Source: Candidatus Tepidifontimicrobium thermophilum (GTDB taxonomy: Bacteria; Sysuimicrobiota; Sysuimicrobiia; Sysuimicrobiales; Sysuimicrobiaceae). From it: DNA of 64,000 bases. The position numbers and the translations under genes are program-made. The stretch spans positions 1 through 64,000 of the forward strand of contig JAVKKH010000001.1 of the NCBI GenBank assembly GCA_031296405.1, written 5' to 3'. Below the pieces are notes generated by a model that was given only the letters and a program-made list of their open reading frames with translations, ran no database searches and was not told the origin of the DNA. Of this stretch, positions 23,585-31,650 are shown in pieces (position 1 is the stretch's first letter; the number at the start of each line of letters is the position of its first letter).

Positions 23585-24573
23585 GGCATGGGGTGGTGGT
23601 GGGCCGCGGAGTAGCGGCCCGTGAGGTGGTAGCTCAGTTGCCGCTCGATATCCGTCAGCAGGCCGCTCGCGCCCAGCCGGAAGGTCTCCGGGCGGGCCCA
23701 CTCCTCGCCGAGTTCCTCCCGCATCAGCACCAGCCACTCCAGCGCCTGCCGGGAGGTGCGGATGCCTCCCGCAGGCTTGAAGCCCACCCGGAAGCCCGTG
23801 CGCTCGTGGTAGTCCCGGACCTGGCGGACCATGACCAGACCCACCGGCAGGGTGGCGTTCTGGGCCTCCTTGCCCGTGCTGGTCTTGACGAAGTCCGCGC
23901 CCGCCATCATGCACACCAGCGCCGCCTGGGCCACGTGGCGGAGGGTCGGCAGCTCCCCGGTCCCCAGGATGGTCTTGAGCTGCGCCCCGCCCGCAGCCTC
24001 ACGGAGCGCCCGTACCTCGTCGTAGAGCGCCAGCCAGTCGCCACGGATCGCGTGGGCGCGGGAGATCACCACGTCCACTTCGTCCGCGCCCGCCGCCACC
24101 GCCTCCTCCACCTCCGCCAGGCGGGTGCGCAGGGGCGTCTGAGCCGCAGGGAACCCCGCGGCTACGGACGCCACCCGTACCCCTGAGCCGGCCAGCGCCT
24201 CGCGCGCCACGGGGACCAGCTTGGGGTACACACAGACCGCGGCCACGCGTACCTGCTCCGGGTCCAGTCCGTAGCCCTCCACGACATCCGGCCGCACGGG
24301 CTGTCGGGCCTTGGCGGCCAAGCGCCGCACGTTACCTGGGGTGTCGTCGCCGCTCAGGGTGGTGAGGTCCAGACAGCGCACGGCCCGCAGCAGCCAGCCC
24401 GCCTGCCACGGACCCTTGACGCTGCGGCGCGCCGGCAGCGACTGGGCGCGCCGCTCGGCCGCAGGGCGGTTCACGCGCACCGAGCCCACCCAGGCCAGGT
24501 CCAGGGCGGTGCCCGGATTGCGCAGGGCAGGGTGTGCCGTGCGCACCGTCGCTGCCATGTCCGTGCCGATCAT
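23581..24573 (-). CDS. deoC: deoxyribose-phosphate aldolase
   Basis: 330 residues from ATG 24573; ATG 24558 is an alternative and neither has a strong ribosome site. Conserved DeoC features are present: CLDLTTLSGDDTPGNVRRL, VYPKLVPVAREAL, AGADEVDVVISRAHAIRG, LKTILGTGEL and the Schiff-base lysine in FVKTSTGK, then FKPAGGIRT. It splits 2-deoxyribose 5-phosphate into glyceraldehyde 3-phosphate and acetaldehyde. It is first in an operon with the ALDH16-like enzyme, which may clear the acetaldehyde. It is divergent from the HD-GYP genes. Confidence 0.93.
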   Translation of the reverse strand: MIGTDMAATVRTAHPALRNPGTALDLAWVGSVRVNRPAAERRAQSLPARRSVKGPWQAGWLLRAVRCLDLTTLSGDDTPGNVRRLAAKARQPVRPDVVEGYGLDPEQVRVAAVCVYPKLVPVAREALAGSGVRVASVAAGFPAAQTPLRTRLAEVEEAVAAGADEVDVVISRAHAIRGDWLALYDEVRALREAAGGAQLKTILGTGELPTLRHVAQAALVCMMAGADFVKTSTGKEAQNATLPVGLVMVRQVRDYHERTGFRVGFKPAGGIRTSRQALEWLVLMREELGEEWARPETFRLGASGLLTDIERQLSYHLTGRYSAAHHHPMP

Positions 24574-24617
24574 ACACCCGAAACTTTCGCACGGGCGTTC
24601 GCACACCTCTCCGGTCG

Positions 24618-24633
24618 TGGCACGCGGGTTGCT
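24618..24633 (+). promoter_or_regulatory. candidate sigma-54 promoter (-24/-12) of the HD-GYP genes
   Basis: TGGCACG-CGGG-TTGCT matches the sigma-54 consensus TGGCACG-N4-TTGCW at every fixed base. The predicted start of transcription is about 48 bases before the ATG at 24693, in the correct orientation. No activator gene or upstream activator site was recognised nearby. Confidence 0.55.
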
Positions 24634-24692
24634 GCTGGCCCTCCGTCGGAGGATTCCGCAGGTGGGAATACTAAGCAGGTAGGTGCGGGACG

Positions 24693-27600
24693 ATGGGCGA
24701 GAACGGGATGGAGCGCCGCATGTTCGTGCAGGGACGGATTCCCTCCCAGTGGCTGGTGGACCAGATGCCCGAGGCCATCTGGGCCACCGACGGAGCCCTG
24801 CGGTTCGTGGCCGTCGGGGGGGCCGCAGCAGGATCCCTCGGGCTGGAACCGGATCGGGTCCTGGGCACCAGCGTGTACGACTACTTTCAGACCACGGACC
24901 CCGCATACCCGGCGCTGGCCGCGCACCTGCACGCCCTGCAGGGAAACGTGGAGAGCTACCGGTTCGAGCGCGGGGGCCGTGTGTTCACGGTGACCGTGGG
25001 TCCGGTCCGGCACGCCATCGGCCGGGTCGTGGGGGTGGTGGCGTGCGCCGTGGACGTCACCGAGCTGGTGGCCGCGGCGGAACAGGCCGCCTCCCGCTAT
25101 ACCCTGGAGGCCATTCCCGCCTGCGTGCTGCGGTTGGACGATCAGCTGCGAGTCACCTTCGCGAACGCCTCGGCCCGCCGGCTGCTGGACCTCGAGGAGC
25201 GGGAGCCGAAGGTCCTGGGCGAGCTGCCGGCAGTAGCGCCCCTCGAGGAGCTGGCCCGGAGGGCCTGGCACCTGGGTGAAGCCGCCGCGCTGGAAGTCCC
25301 CCTGAGGGAAGAGGGGCAGGCGGTGTACCGCTGGCAGGCCGCTCCGGAGGTCGACGCGCACGGGGGCCGCCGCGGCGTGGTCCTGGTGGGGTGGGAGGTC
25401 ACCGACACGGTGCGGCGGCTGCAGGCCGCGCAGCGGGAAGGCGCACGGTGGGAGGCGTGGGCGCAGGCGGCGGCGGAGGTGGTGAACGCCGCGGACGTGA
25501 CGTCGCTGGGGGAGCGGCTGTTGCACCAGTCACAGAAGCTTTCAGGAGCCCGACACGGCGGGGTCGCCCTGTGGGAGTCCGAGACGGGGCACATCCTGGT
25601 CCGGCGGGTCGAGGGCGCGGTGTCCGAGCCTGCGTGGGAGCGCGTCCTCGAGCAGGCTTCGGTGGGCGAGGCGGTCTGGCTGGACACTGCTACGGACGAG
25701 GCCCGGCTGCTGGGAATCACCGCCACGCGTTTCCGCAAAGCGCTGGTGGTACCGGTACACGTTACCGGCGTGAACGGGGTCCTGTTCCTGGCGTGGGAGT
25801 GGGAGGACCCGGAACCAGCGGAGGATGCGTGTCCCGTGGTGCGGCTGAGCCGCCTGGCAGGGGCGGTGGGCTCGGTGCGGGTGCGCCTGCAGCGGACGGA
25901 GGAGGCCGCGGAGGCGCTGGGGCGCGAGCGGCAGGTGGCTGCTGGAGTGGCGGAGGCGCCGGACCTACCGGAGGCGGCGGACCGCTGGCTACGGGGCTTG
26001 GTGGAGGTTCTGGGTGCCAGCGGTGCTGCGGTGTACGTGGCGGAGGGGGACCTGTGGGCTAGGGTGGCCCAGGCCGGTGAACGGCACCCCGCGGCCACCT
26101 TCGGCCTCCACGAGGGCGCCGCGGCCGAAGCGGTACGGACCGGCCAGACCCAGAGGGTGTCCGCGACCCGTGGCGACCCGGCCTTCGTGGGCTACGGCGC
26201 GGAGGGCGTGGTGGTGCCGCTACCGACCCCGAAGCCCTGCGTGCTGGCGGTGGAAAGCGCTGCGGATCACGGGTTTGCGCCCGCGGACGTGGAATTGCTG
26301 GACCGGGTGTCGGGCCAGCTGGCGGCCGTCGTGCGCTGGCACGAGCAGGCTGCGGCGTGGTCGGCGCAGGCGGAGCGGTACCGGAAAGTGCTGGACTCGA
26401 CGCCCGCGGGGACCGTCCTCGTGGACGGCAGCCGGGTCGTTCGGTACGCCAACGCCGCTGCAGCCGCTCTGCTAGGACGCGTGCCCGACGACGTGGTCGG
26501 ACGGCCCGTGCTGGAGCTGGTGCACCCGGAGGACCGCGGGGAGGCCGCCGCGGTCTTGAGCCGGGTGTATGCGGAAGCGGGGGCGGTGGTCCCGTTCACC
26601 GTGCGGCTCCTGCGTCGGGACGCCAGCGCGTTTTGGGCCGAGGCCGTGGCGTCCAACCGCCTGGACGAGCCGGGCGTGGCTGGGCTGCTGCTGTCCCTGA
26701 GGGATGTGAGCGCCCAACGCGAGGCCGAGCAGGCCCTGGCCCGCCGCGCCGCGGACCTGGAGGTCCTGAGCCAGTTCGGGGCGGCCCTTCAGGGTGTGCA
26801 GACCGCGGGGGAAGCCGCCACCCGGGCAGCAGAGCACGGCATCCGGCTGCTGGGCGCCGACCACGCCTCCGTGGCCGTCCTGGACCCGGACGGCGACTCC
26901 TACACGGTGACGGCGGCGCGTGGGGTCCTGGCAGAGCTGGAGGGCATGAGCTTCCCCCTGGTAGGCGTGCACGGCCATGTCATAGGCACCGGAGAGGTGT
27001 TCCGGTCCGACCAACTCCCCGAGGATCCCTTTTTCAGTCAGGCCGCAGACCTGGGCCCCGTTCTCGTGGTGCCGTTACGCACGTCCGGGCGAGTGCTCGG
27101 CTCTCTGGCGGTGGCCCGGCGGGCCGGATCGCCTTCCGGCGGGTTTGACGAGCACGACACGGACCGGCTGGCGGGGCTGGCGCAGCTGGCCTCCGACGTC
27201 CTCGACCGTGTGAAGGTGGTGGACGCCTTGGAGCGTGCCTACACGGAAGTGGTGCTTTCCCTGGCACGGGCCATGGACGCCCACGACGGGGTCGGGCCCG
27301 GCCACGGGACGGTGGTGGCCCACTGGGCGGAAGCGCTGGCCCGGCGCATGGGCTGCAGCCCTGCGGAGGCGAGGGAGGTACGGTGGGCGGCACTGCTGCA
27401 CAACGTGGGGAAGGTGGCGATCCCGGAGGAGATCCTCCGGAAGGCCGGTCCCCTGTCTTCTGACGAGCTCGCCCTCCTGCAGCGGTACCCCGTCATCGGG
27501 GAGCAGATCCTGGAGGCGGTGCCGCGCTTCCGCGGGGTGGCGAAACTGGTGCGCCACCACCGGGAACGCTGGGACGGCACCGGCTACCCTGACGGACTGA

Positions 27601-27800
27601 AGGGTGAGGAGATCCCCCTCGGCGCCCGCATCCTCGCGGTGGTGGACGCGTACAACGCCATGACCGATCACCGGCGGTACAAGGTAGCGCGCAGCCACGC
27701 GGACGCGGTGGCCGAGCTACAGCGCAACACTGGGACCCAGTTCGACCCGGCGGTGGTACGGGCGTTCCTGGAACTGCTCGAGGAGTCGCGGTCCATATAA
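24693..27800 (+). CDS. PAS/GAF multi-sensor protein with degenerate HD-GYP domain
   Basis: 1035 residues, no membrane segment. In order: PAS (about 15-130), a second PAS-like region, two GAF-like domains (about 245-400 and 410-555), PAS (about 560-680), GAF (about 690-835), and HD-GYP (about 850-1030). HD-GYP domains hydrolyse cyclic di-GMP using a metal site. Here the HD pair reads His903-Asn904 (LLHNVGK), and the later metal His of the HPxxG motif is Tyr932 (RYPVIG), while GTGYPDGLKG is intact. It may therefore bind but not cleave its ligand. It shares its promoter with the intact paralogue 24 bases downstream. Confidence 0.88.
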   Translation: MGENGMERRMFVQGRIPSQWLVDQMPEAIWATDGALRFVAVGGAAAGSLGLEPDRVLGTSVYDYFQTTDPAYPALAAHLHALQGNVESYRFERGGRVFTVTVGPVRHAIGRVVGVVACAVDVTELVAAAEQAASRYTLEAIPACVLRLDDQLRVTFANASARRLLDLEEREPKVLGELPAVAPLEELARRAWHLGEAAALEVPLREEGQAVYRWQAAPEVDAHGGRRGVVLVGWEVTDTVRRLQAAQREGARWEAWAQAAAEVVNAADVTSLGERLLHQSQKLSGARHGGVALWESETGHILVRRVEGAVSEPAWERVLEQASVGEAVWLDTATDEARLLGITATRFRKALVVPVHVTGVNGVLFLAWEWEDPEPAEDACPVVRLSRLAGAVGSVRVRLQRTEEAAEALGRERQVAAGVAEAPDLPEAADRWLRGLVEVLGASGAAVYVAEGDLWARVAQAGERHPAATFGLHEGAAAEAVRTGQTQRVSATRGDPAFVGYGAEGVVVPLPTPKPCVLAVESAADHGFAPADVELLDRVSGQLAAVVRWHEQAAAWSAQAERYRKVLDSTPAGTVLVDGSRVVRYANAAAAALLGRVPDDVVGRPVLELVHPEDRGEAAAVLSRVYAEAGAVVPFTVRLLRRDASAFWAEAVASNRLDEPGVAGLLLSLRDVSAQREAEQALARRAADLEVLSQFGAALQGVQTAGEAATRAAEHGIRLLGADHASVAVLDPDGDSYTVTAARGVLAELEGMSFPLVGVHGHVIGTGEVFRSDQLPEDPFFSQAADLGPVLVVPLRTSGRVLGSLAVARRAGSPSGGFDEHDTDRLAGLAQLASDVLDRVKVVDALERAYTEVVLSLARAMDAHDGVGPGHGTVVAHWAEALARRMGCSPAEAREVRWAALLHNVGKVAIPEEILRKAGPLSSDELALLQRYPVIGEQILEAVPRFRGVAKLVRHHRERWDGTGYPDGLKGEEIPLGARILAVVDAYNAMTDHRRYKVARSHADAVAELQRNTGTQFDPAVVRAFLELLEESRSI

Positions 27801-27824
27801 CGAGCCCGACAACCGAGGTGACCC

Positions 27825-30734
27825 GTGGCAAAGGCCCGTGCCGGGGACGAAGGGCGATGGGGGTCGCTGCCGGCGGAAGGCTACCTCGCCGTGCTGCACC
27901 GGGCCGTCGTCGCCCTCACGCAGCCCGCTCCGCTGCGCGAGGTCCTCCAGCGAATCCTGGAGCAGGCGTGCGCGCTGGCGGAGGCGCCTCAGGGTGCGGT
28001 GGCCCTGTACGACGCCGAAGGAGGCCTGCTGGAGGTGGAGGCGGTCACCGACCCGCTGCGGCCCTGGGGGGGCGCGCGGGTGCCGCCAGGGGTCGGGCTG
28101 CTGGGACGCGCGTGGCAGCTGGGCGAGCCCGTGGTGGTGGAGGACTACGACGCCTGGGAAGGGCGGCTTTCGAGCTTCCCGCGGGGCGTCACGGGGTCCG
28201 CAGCGGCAGTGCCCCTGCGCTACGGCGACCGCGTGCTGGGGGTCCTGGCGGTGGCTCACCCGAGTCCCCACCGCCGCGTGCACACGGGGCAGCTGCGGCT
28301 GTTGCAGTACTTCGCGGAGCTGGCCGCGGTGGCCGTGGAGGCTGCGCGACAGCGGGAGGTCGCCCAGCGGCGGACGCGAGAACTGGAGCTGCTGCACCGC
28401 CTGCACCTCGCCCTTGACGCGCAGCGCAGCGAGCCGGCGCTGCTGGAAGCCGCCGTGAACGCGGTCCACCAGACGCTGGCGTACGAGCGCGTGGCCGTGT
28501 TCCTGCTGGAAGGCGACGATCTGGTCCTGCGGGCCCACAGTGTACCTCCGGAGCAACGCCCCGTACTCCGGATGCCGCTCGCCGCGGGGGTGAACGGACG
28601 GGCCGCCCGCACGGGCAAGGTGCAGCTGGTACCGGACGTGACCCAGGACCCGGACTTCCTGGGCTCGGTGCCGGGCGTGCAGTCCGTCGTGGCGGTGCCG
28701 CTGCGGGACCGGGACCGGTTGCTGGGGACGCTGAGCGTGGAGACCCTGGCCCCGCGGGTCCTCTCACGGGAGGACGTCCGCTTCCTCGAGGAGGTGGGTC
28801 ACGTCCTCAGCCACGCCCTGGTGGAGGTACGGCTGCAGGAGGCCGTGCGGCGCAACGAGCGGTGGTTCCGGGCCCTGGTGGAGCGCAGCGGGGAGGCGGT
28901 GGTGGTGTTGGACCGGCACGGCCACGTGCGGTACGTGACCCCTTCGGTGACCGCCGTGCTGGGCCATCCACCGGAAAAGATCGTAGGCAGGCCAGCGGCA
29001 GCCTTCGTCCACCCCGCGGACCGGGACTGGCTGCGGGCTGGCCCCACCCGGGCTTTGCTGGAGGACTCCGCCGAGCTGAAGGCTGTGGTGCGGGCCCGGC
29101 ACCGGGACGGAAGCTGGCGGTGGGTGGAGCTGGTGGCCCGGAACCTCATCCGCGACGCCGACGTGGGAGGGGTCGTGGTGAACTTCCGGGACGTGACGGA
29201 ACGGTGGGAGGCCGAGCAGATCGCCCGCATCCGTGCCCGTCAGCACGCGGCCCTGGCCGCTTTAGGCCAGCTCGCCTTGCAGGAGGACTTGGACAGCCTG
29301 CTCCAGAGTGCCACCGAGCTCGTGGCGCAGGCCCTGAGCGTGGAGCTGTGCAAGGTGCTGCAGGTCCTGCCGGAGGGCGACACCGCGCTGCTGCGGGCCG
29401 GAGCAGGCTGGAGGGACGGACTAGTGGGGACGGCCACGGTCCCTCTGGGGCAGGACTCGCAGGCGGGGTACACGCTGCTGCGGGACGGCCCCGTGGTGGT
29501 CGACGACCTGACGTGCGAGAGGCGGTTTTCCGGCCCCGCCCTGCTCGTGGAGCACGGGGTCCGCAGCGGCATGAGCGTGGTGGTGCCGGGGCGAAACTCC
29601 CCCTGGGGGGTTCTGGGCGCCCACACCCGGCAGAAGCGGCGCTTCAGCGAGGACGACGTGCACTTCCTGCAGGCGGTGGCCGCCCTGCTGGGGGCCGCGA
29701 TTCGCCGGGACGAAGACGAGCTGAGCCTCCGGCGCCGGGCGGCGGAGCTAGAGGCGGTGGCCGAGTTGGGCCTGCGGCTGCGAGAGACGAGTTCGCCGGA
29801 GGAAGTTCAGGCGGTGCTGCTGGACTACGCGGCGGCCGTGACCAGCTCCGTGCACGGGGCGTTGTTGCTCGCAGATCCCTCAGGAGCCGGGTGGACAGTC
29901 GCCCGGACCACGGGCGCGTACGCGCCCCTGGAAGGCAGGCGGTTACCTGGGCCGGGAGCCCTTGAGGCCGGGCCGAGCGTGGGGCACCGAGCAGAGGTGG
30001 AGCTGGTGGCGGCCGGCACGCAGGTCGGAAGGTTGGTGGTAGCCCGCCGGCCGGAAGAACCTCCGTACGACGACGCGAGTACACAGGTGCTGCGGGCCGT
30101 GGCAGAGCTCGGAGCTTCTGCCCTCTCGCGGGCCGCGGCGTTCGCGGAACTAGAGCAGGCGTACATCGACGCGGTGCTGGCCTTGGCGAGGGCGGTGGAC
30201 GCCCGGGACACGTACACCGCGGACCACAGCGAGCGCATGGCGCGATGGGCGGAGGCGGTAGCCGAGCGCCTGGGCTGTCCCCCGCCGGAAGTCCGTGAGG
30301 TACGGTGGGCCGCGCTGCTGCACGACATCGGGAAGCTGGGGGTACCCGACGCGGTCCTGCGCAAGCCCGGGCCCTTGACCCCGGACGAGTGGGAGGTGAT
30401 CCGGCGGCACCCGGTCCTGGGGGAGGAGATCCTCCGGCCGGTGCGTCGGCTGGCGGGGGTGGCGAGACTCGTCCGGCACCACCAGGAACGGTGGGACGGG
30501 ACGGGGTATCCCGACGGCCTGCGGGGCGAGCAGATCCCCCTGGGCGCGAGGATCCTGGCCGTGGTGGACGCGTACACCGCCATGACGGACCAGCGTCCGT
30601 ACCGGGCCGCCAGGTCCCACGAAGAGGCGGTGGCGGAGCTCCGGAGGTGCGCGGGGACGCAGTTTGACCCCGCGGTGGTGGACGCGTTCCTGAACGTGAT
30701 CGGAAAGGCGCAAGGGCCCGGGGGGAGGAGCTGA
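27825..30734 (+). CDS. GAF/PAS multi-sensor HD-GYP phosphodiesterase
   Basis: 969 residues from GTG 27825 behind GAGGTG. In order: GAF (about 25-170), GAF (about 185-335), PAS (about 345-460), GAF (about 475-630), a weaker GAF-like domain (about 640-770), HD-GYP (about 785-960). The catalytic elements are present: DHSERMARWAEAV, LLHDIGKLGVPDAVL (His833-Asp834), RRHPVLGEEIL and HHQERWDGTGYPDG. It should hydrolyse cyclic di-GMP in response to signals read by the sensor domains. It probably forms an operon, and perhaps a heteromer, with the degenerate HD-GYP protein upstream. Confidence 0.9.
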   Translation: MAKARAGDEGRWGSLPAEGYLAVLHRAVVALTQPAPLREVLQRILEQACALAEAPQGAVALYDAEGGLLEVEAVTDPLRPWGGARVPPGVGLLGRAWQLGEPVVVEDYDAWEGRLSSFPRGVTGSAAAVPLRYGDRVLGVLAVAHPSPHRRVHTGQLRLLQYFAELAAVAVEAARQREVAQRRTRELELLHRLHLALDAQRSEPALLEAAVNAVHQTLAYERVAVFLLEGDDLVLRAHSVPPEQRPVLRMPLAAGVNGRAARTGKVQLVPDVTQDPDFLGSVPGVQSVVAVPLRDRDRLLGTLSVETLAPRVLSREDVRFLEEVGHVLSHALVEVRLQEAVRRNERWFRALVERSGEAVVVLDRHGHVRYVTPSVTAVLGHPPEKIVGRPAAAFVHPADRDWLRAGPTRALLEDSAELKAVVRARHRDGSWRWVELVARNLIRDADVGGVVVNFRDVTERWEAEQIARIRARQHAALAALGQLALQEDLDSLLQSATELVAQALSVELCKVLQVLPEGDTALLRAGAGWRDGLVGTATVPLGQDSQAGYTLLRDGPVVVDDLTCERRFSGPALLVEHGVRSGMSVVVPGRNSPWGVLGAHTRQKRRFSEDDVHFLQAVAALLGAAIRRDEDELSLRRRAAELEAVAELGLRLRETSSPEEVQAVLLDYAAAVTSSVHGALLLADPSGAGWTVARTTGAYAPLEGRRLPGPGALEAGPSVGHRAEVELVAAGTQVGRLVVARRPEEPPYDDASTQVLRAVAELGASALSRAAAFAELEQAYIDAVLALARAVDARDTYTADHSERMARWAEAVAERLGCPPPEVREVRWAALLHDIGKLGVPDAVLRKPGPLTPDEWEVIRRHPVLGEEILRPVRRLAGVARLVRHHQERWDGTGYPDGLRGEQIPLGARILAVVDAYTAMTDQRPYRAARSHEEAVAELRRCAGTQFDPAVVDAFLNVIGKAQGPGGRS

Positions 30735-30749
30735 GTCCTGATCCCGCCG

Positions 30750-31121
30750 CTAACCCTGTCGCGGCCGCCGTACCACCCAGAAGACCGTCCACGCAACCGC
30801 CGCCAGGGCGGCCAGCACCAGCCGGTTGACGTCCCACACGGGCAGGACGCGGGTGCGGTCGTCGCGGATCTCCACCACCGCCACCGGCCGAGCCACCAAG
30901 GCGGCGCCAGCACCTCCACCCTCGTCGTGCTCCTGCTCTTCTTCCTCGCGTTCCTCCTGCTCGTGCCGCTGCCGCCGGCCTCCCCCGAACCCGAAGCCGT
31001 AAGTCACCTTGGCCACCGGGACGAAGGTCCGGCCGTGGGCGTGCACGGGCTGGCCGAACACCGCCCGGACTCCCAGCTGCTCCACCAGCTGCTTCAGCGT
31101 TTGCGCCAAGCCATCCAGCAT
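30750..31121 (-). CDS. GerW family (YtfJ-type) sporulation protein
   Basis: 123 residues. The N-terminal half LGVRAVFGQPVHAHGRTFVPVAKVTYGFGFGGG is the GerW/YtfJ signature. A very acidic spacer follows (Glu-rich, residues 55-66), then a strand pair and a C-terminal hydrophobic anchor (LVLAALAAVAWTVFWVV). In Bacillus the family acts in spore germination; wider relatives occur in non-spore-formers. ATG 31121 follows AGGAGGG. It is convergent with the HD-GYP gene, with only 15 bases between them. Confidence 0.82.
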   Translation of the reverse strand: MLDGLAQTLKQLVEQLGVRAVFGQPVHAHGRTFVPVAKVTYGFGFGGGRRQRHEQEEREEEEQEHDEGGGAGAALVARPVAVVEIRDDRTRVLPVWDVNRLVLAALAAVAWTVFWVVRRPRQG

Positions 31122-31174
31122 GAAGCCCTCCTGAGCCGTTTGGGCTCAGTGTACGCCGCGGCCCGCCGGGGTGC

Positions 31175-31462
31175 TCAGGCCGCCCGACGGGCCTCCCACC
31201 ACTTCAGCGCGAGCTCGATCCACCAGCGGTTCTGCTCGTAGGCGCGGCGGTGGTAGGTGCGGTCCCGGGCCAGCTGGTCCCGCACCTGTTCCAGCACGTC
31301 CCGGTGGAGGCTGAGCAGGGAACGGAGCCGTTCCCGCTCCGCCCGGCTTCTCTCGTGCTCGCGCAGCACCGCCAGCCGGTGGTCGTCAGGAGCCCTGGGG
31401 GCGGTTGGTGCCGCGGTGCGACTTTCCGTCAGGGCCTTGCGGTGCTCCGGTTGCCAGCGCAC
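31175..31462 (-). CDS. small helical protein, paralogue of the 58756-59028 product
   Basis: 95 residues from GTG 31462, seven bases after GGAGGG. An ATG at 31507 in frame lies upstream of the predicted -10 element and has no ribosome site. Basic and helical, with RLRSLLSLHRDVLEQVRDQLARD followed by TYHRRAYEQNRWWIELALKWWEARR. The other small protein at 58756-59028 has the same plan: a PEH near the start, a long charged helix, and a C-terminal HRRAxxQxRW box. No known family recognised. Its promoter carries the shared dyad and -10 design. Confidence 0.65.
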   Translation of the reverse strand: MRWQPEHRKALTESRTAAPTAPRAPDDHRLAVLREHERSRAERERLRSLLSLHRDVLEQVRDQLARDRTYHRRAYEQNRWWIELALKWWEARRAA

Positions 31463-31481
31463 TTCGAATCCCTCCGGGCCA

Positions 31482-31528
31482 ACCGTAAGGGGTGGTGGAT
31501 CCCTCATGGGATCGGTCGGGCCCGGGAT
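31482..31528 (-). promoter_or_regulatory. shared-dyad promoter of the 31175-31462 gene (weak dyad)
   Basis: On the minus strand the 18-mer ATCCCGGGCCCGACCGAT (31528-31511) matches 8 of the 10 fixed bases of ATCnGG-N6-CCnGAT. A TACGGT hexamer starts 32.5 bases from its centre, and GGAGGG plus GTG follow. The dyad is weak alone; the conserved spacing supports it. Confidence 0.45.
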
Positions 31529-31566
31529 CGGCTCCGGCCCGCGCGGGAGGGCGGCGGGGGCGGAAA

Positions 31567-31612
31567 ATCAGGTGGCCACCTGATGACACGAGCCCCAGCG
31601 CCGCTGTAGCAT
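31567..31612 (+). promoter_or_regulatory. shared-dyad promoter of the multicopper oxidase gene
   Basis: ATCAGGTGGCCACCTGAT (31567-31584) is a perfect 18-bp palindrome and matches all fixed bases of ATCnGG-N6-CCnGAT. TAGCAT at 31607 begins 31.5 bases from the dyad centre. The start codon is 66 bases past the dyad. The dyad occupies the -35 region, as for class II activators. Confidence 0.7.
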
Positions 31613-31650
31613 CCGCCGCGAGCTGTGACTGCCGGAAAGGAGGAGGTACG

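Noticed and set aside
31463-31507. ATG 31507 as the start of the small helical protein
   Set aside because: It has no ribosome site and would lie upstream of the predicted -10 element; GTG 31462 follows GGAGGG at normal distance.
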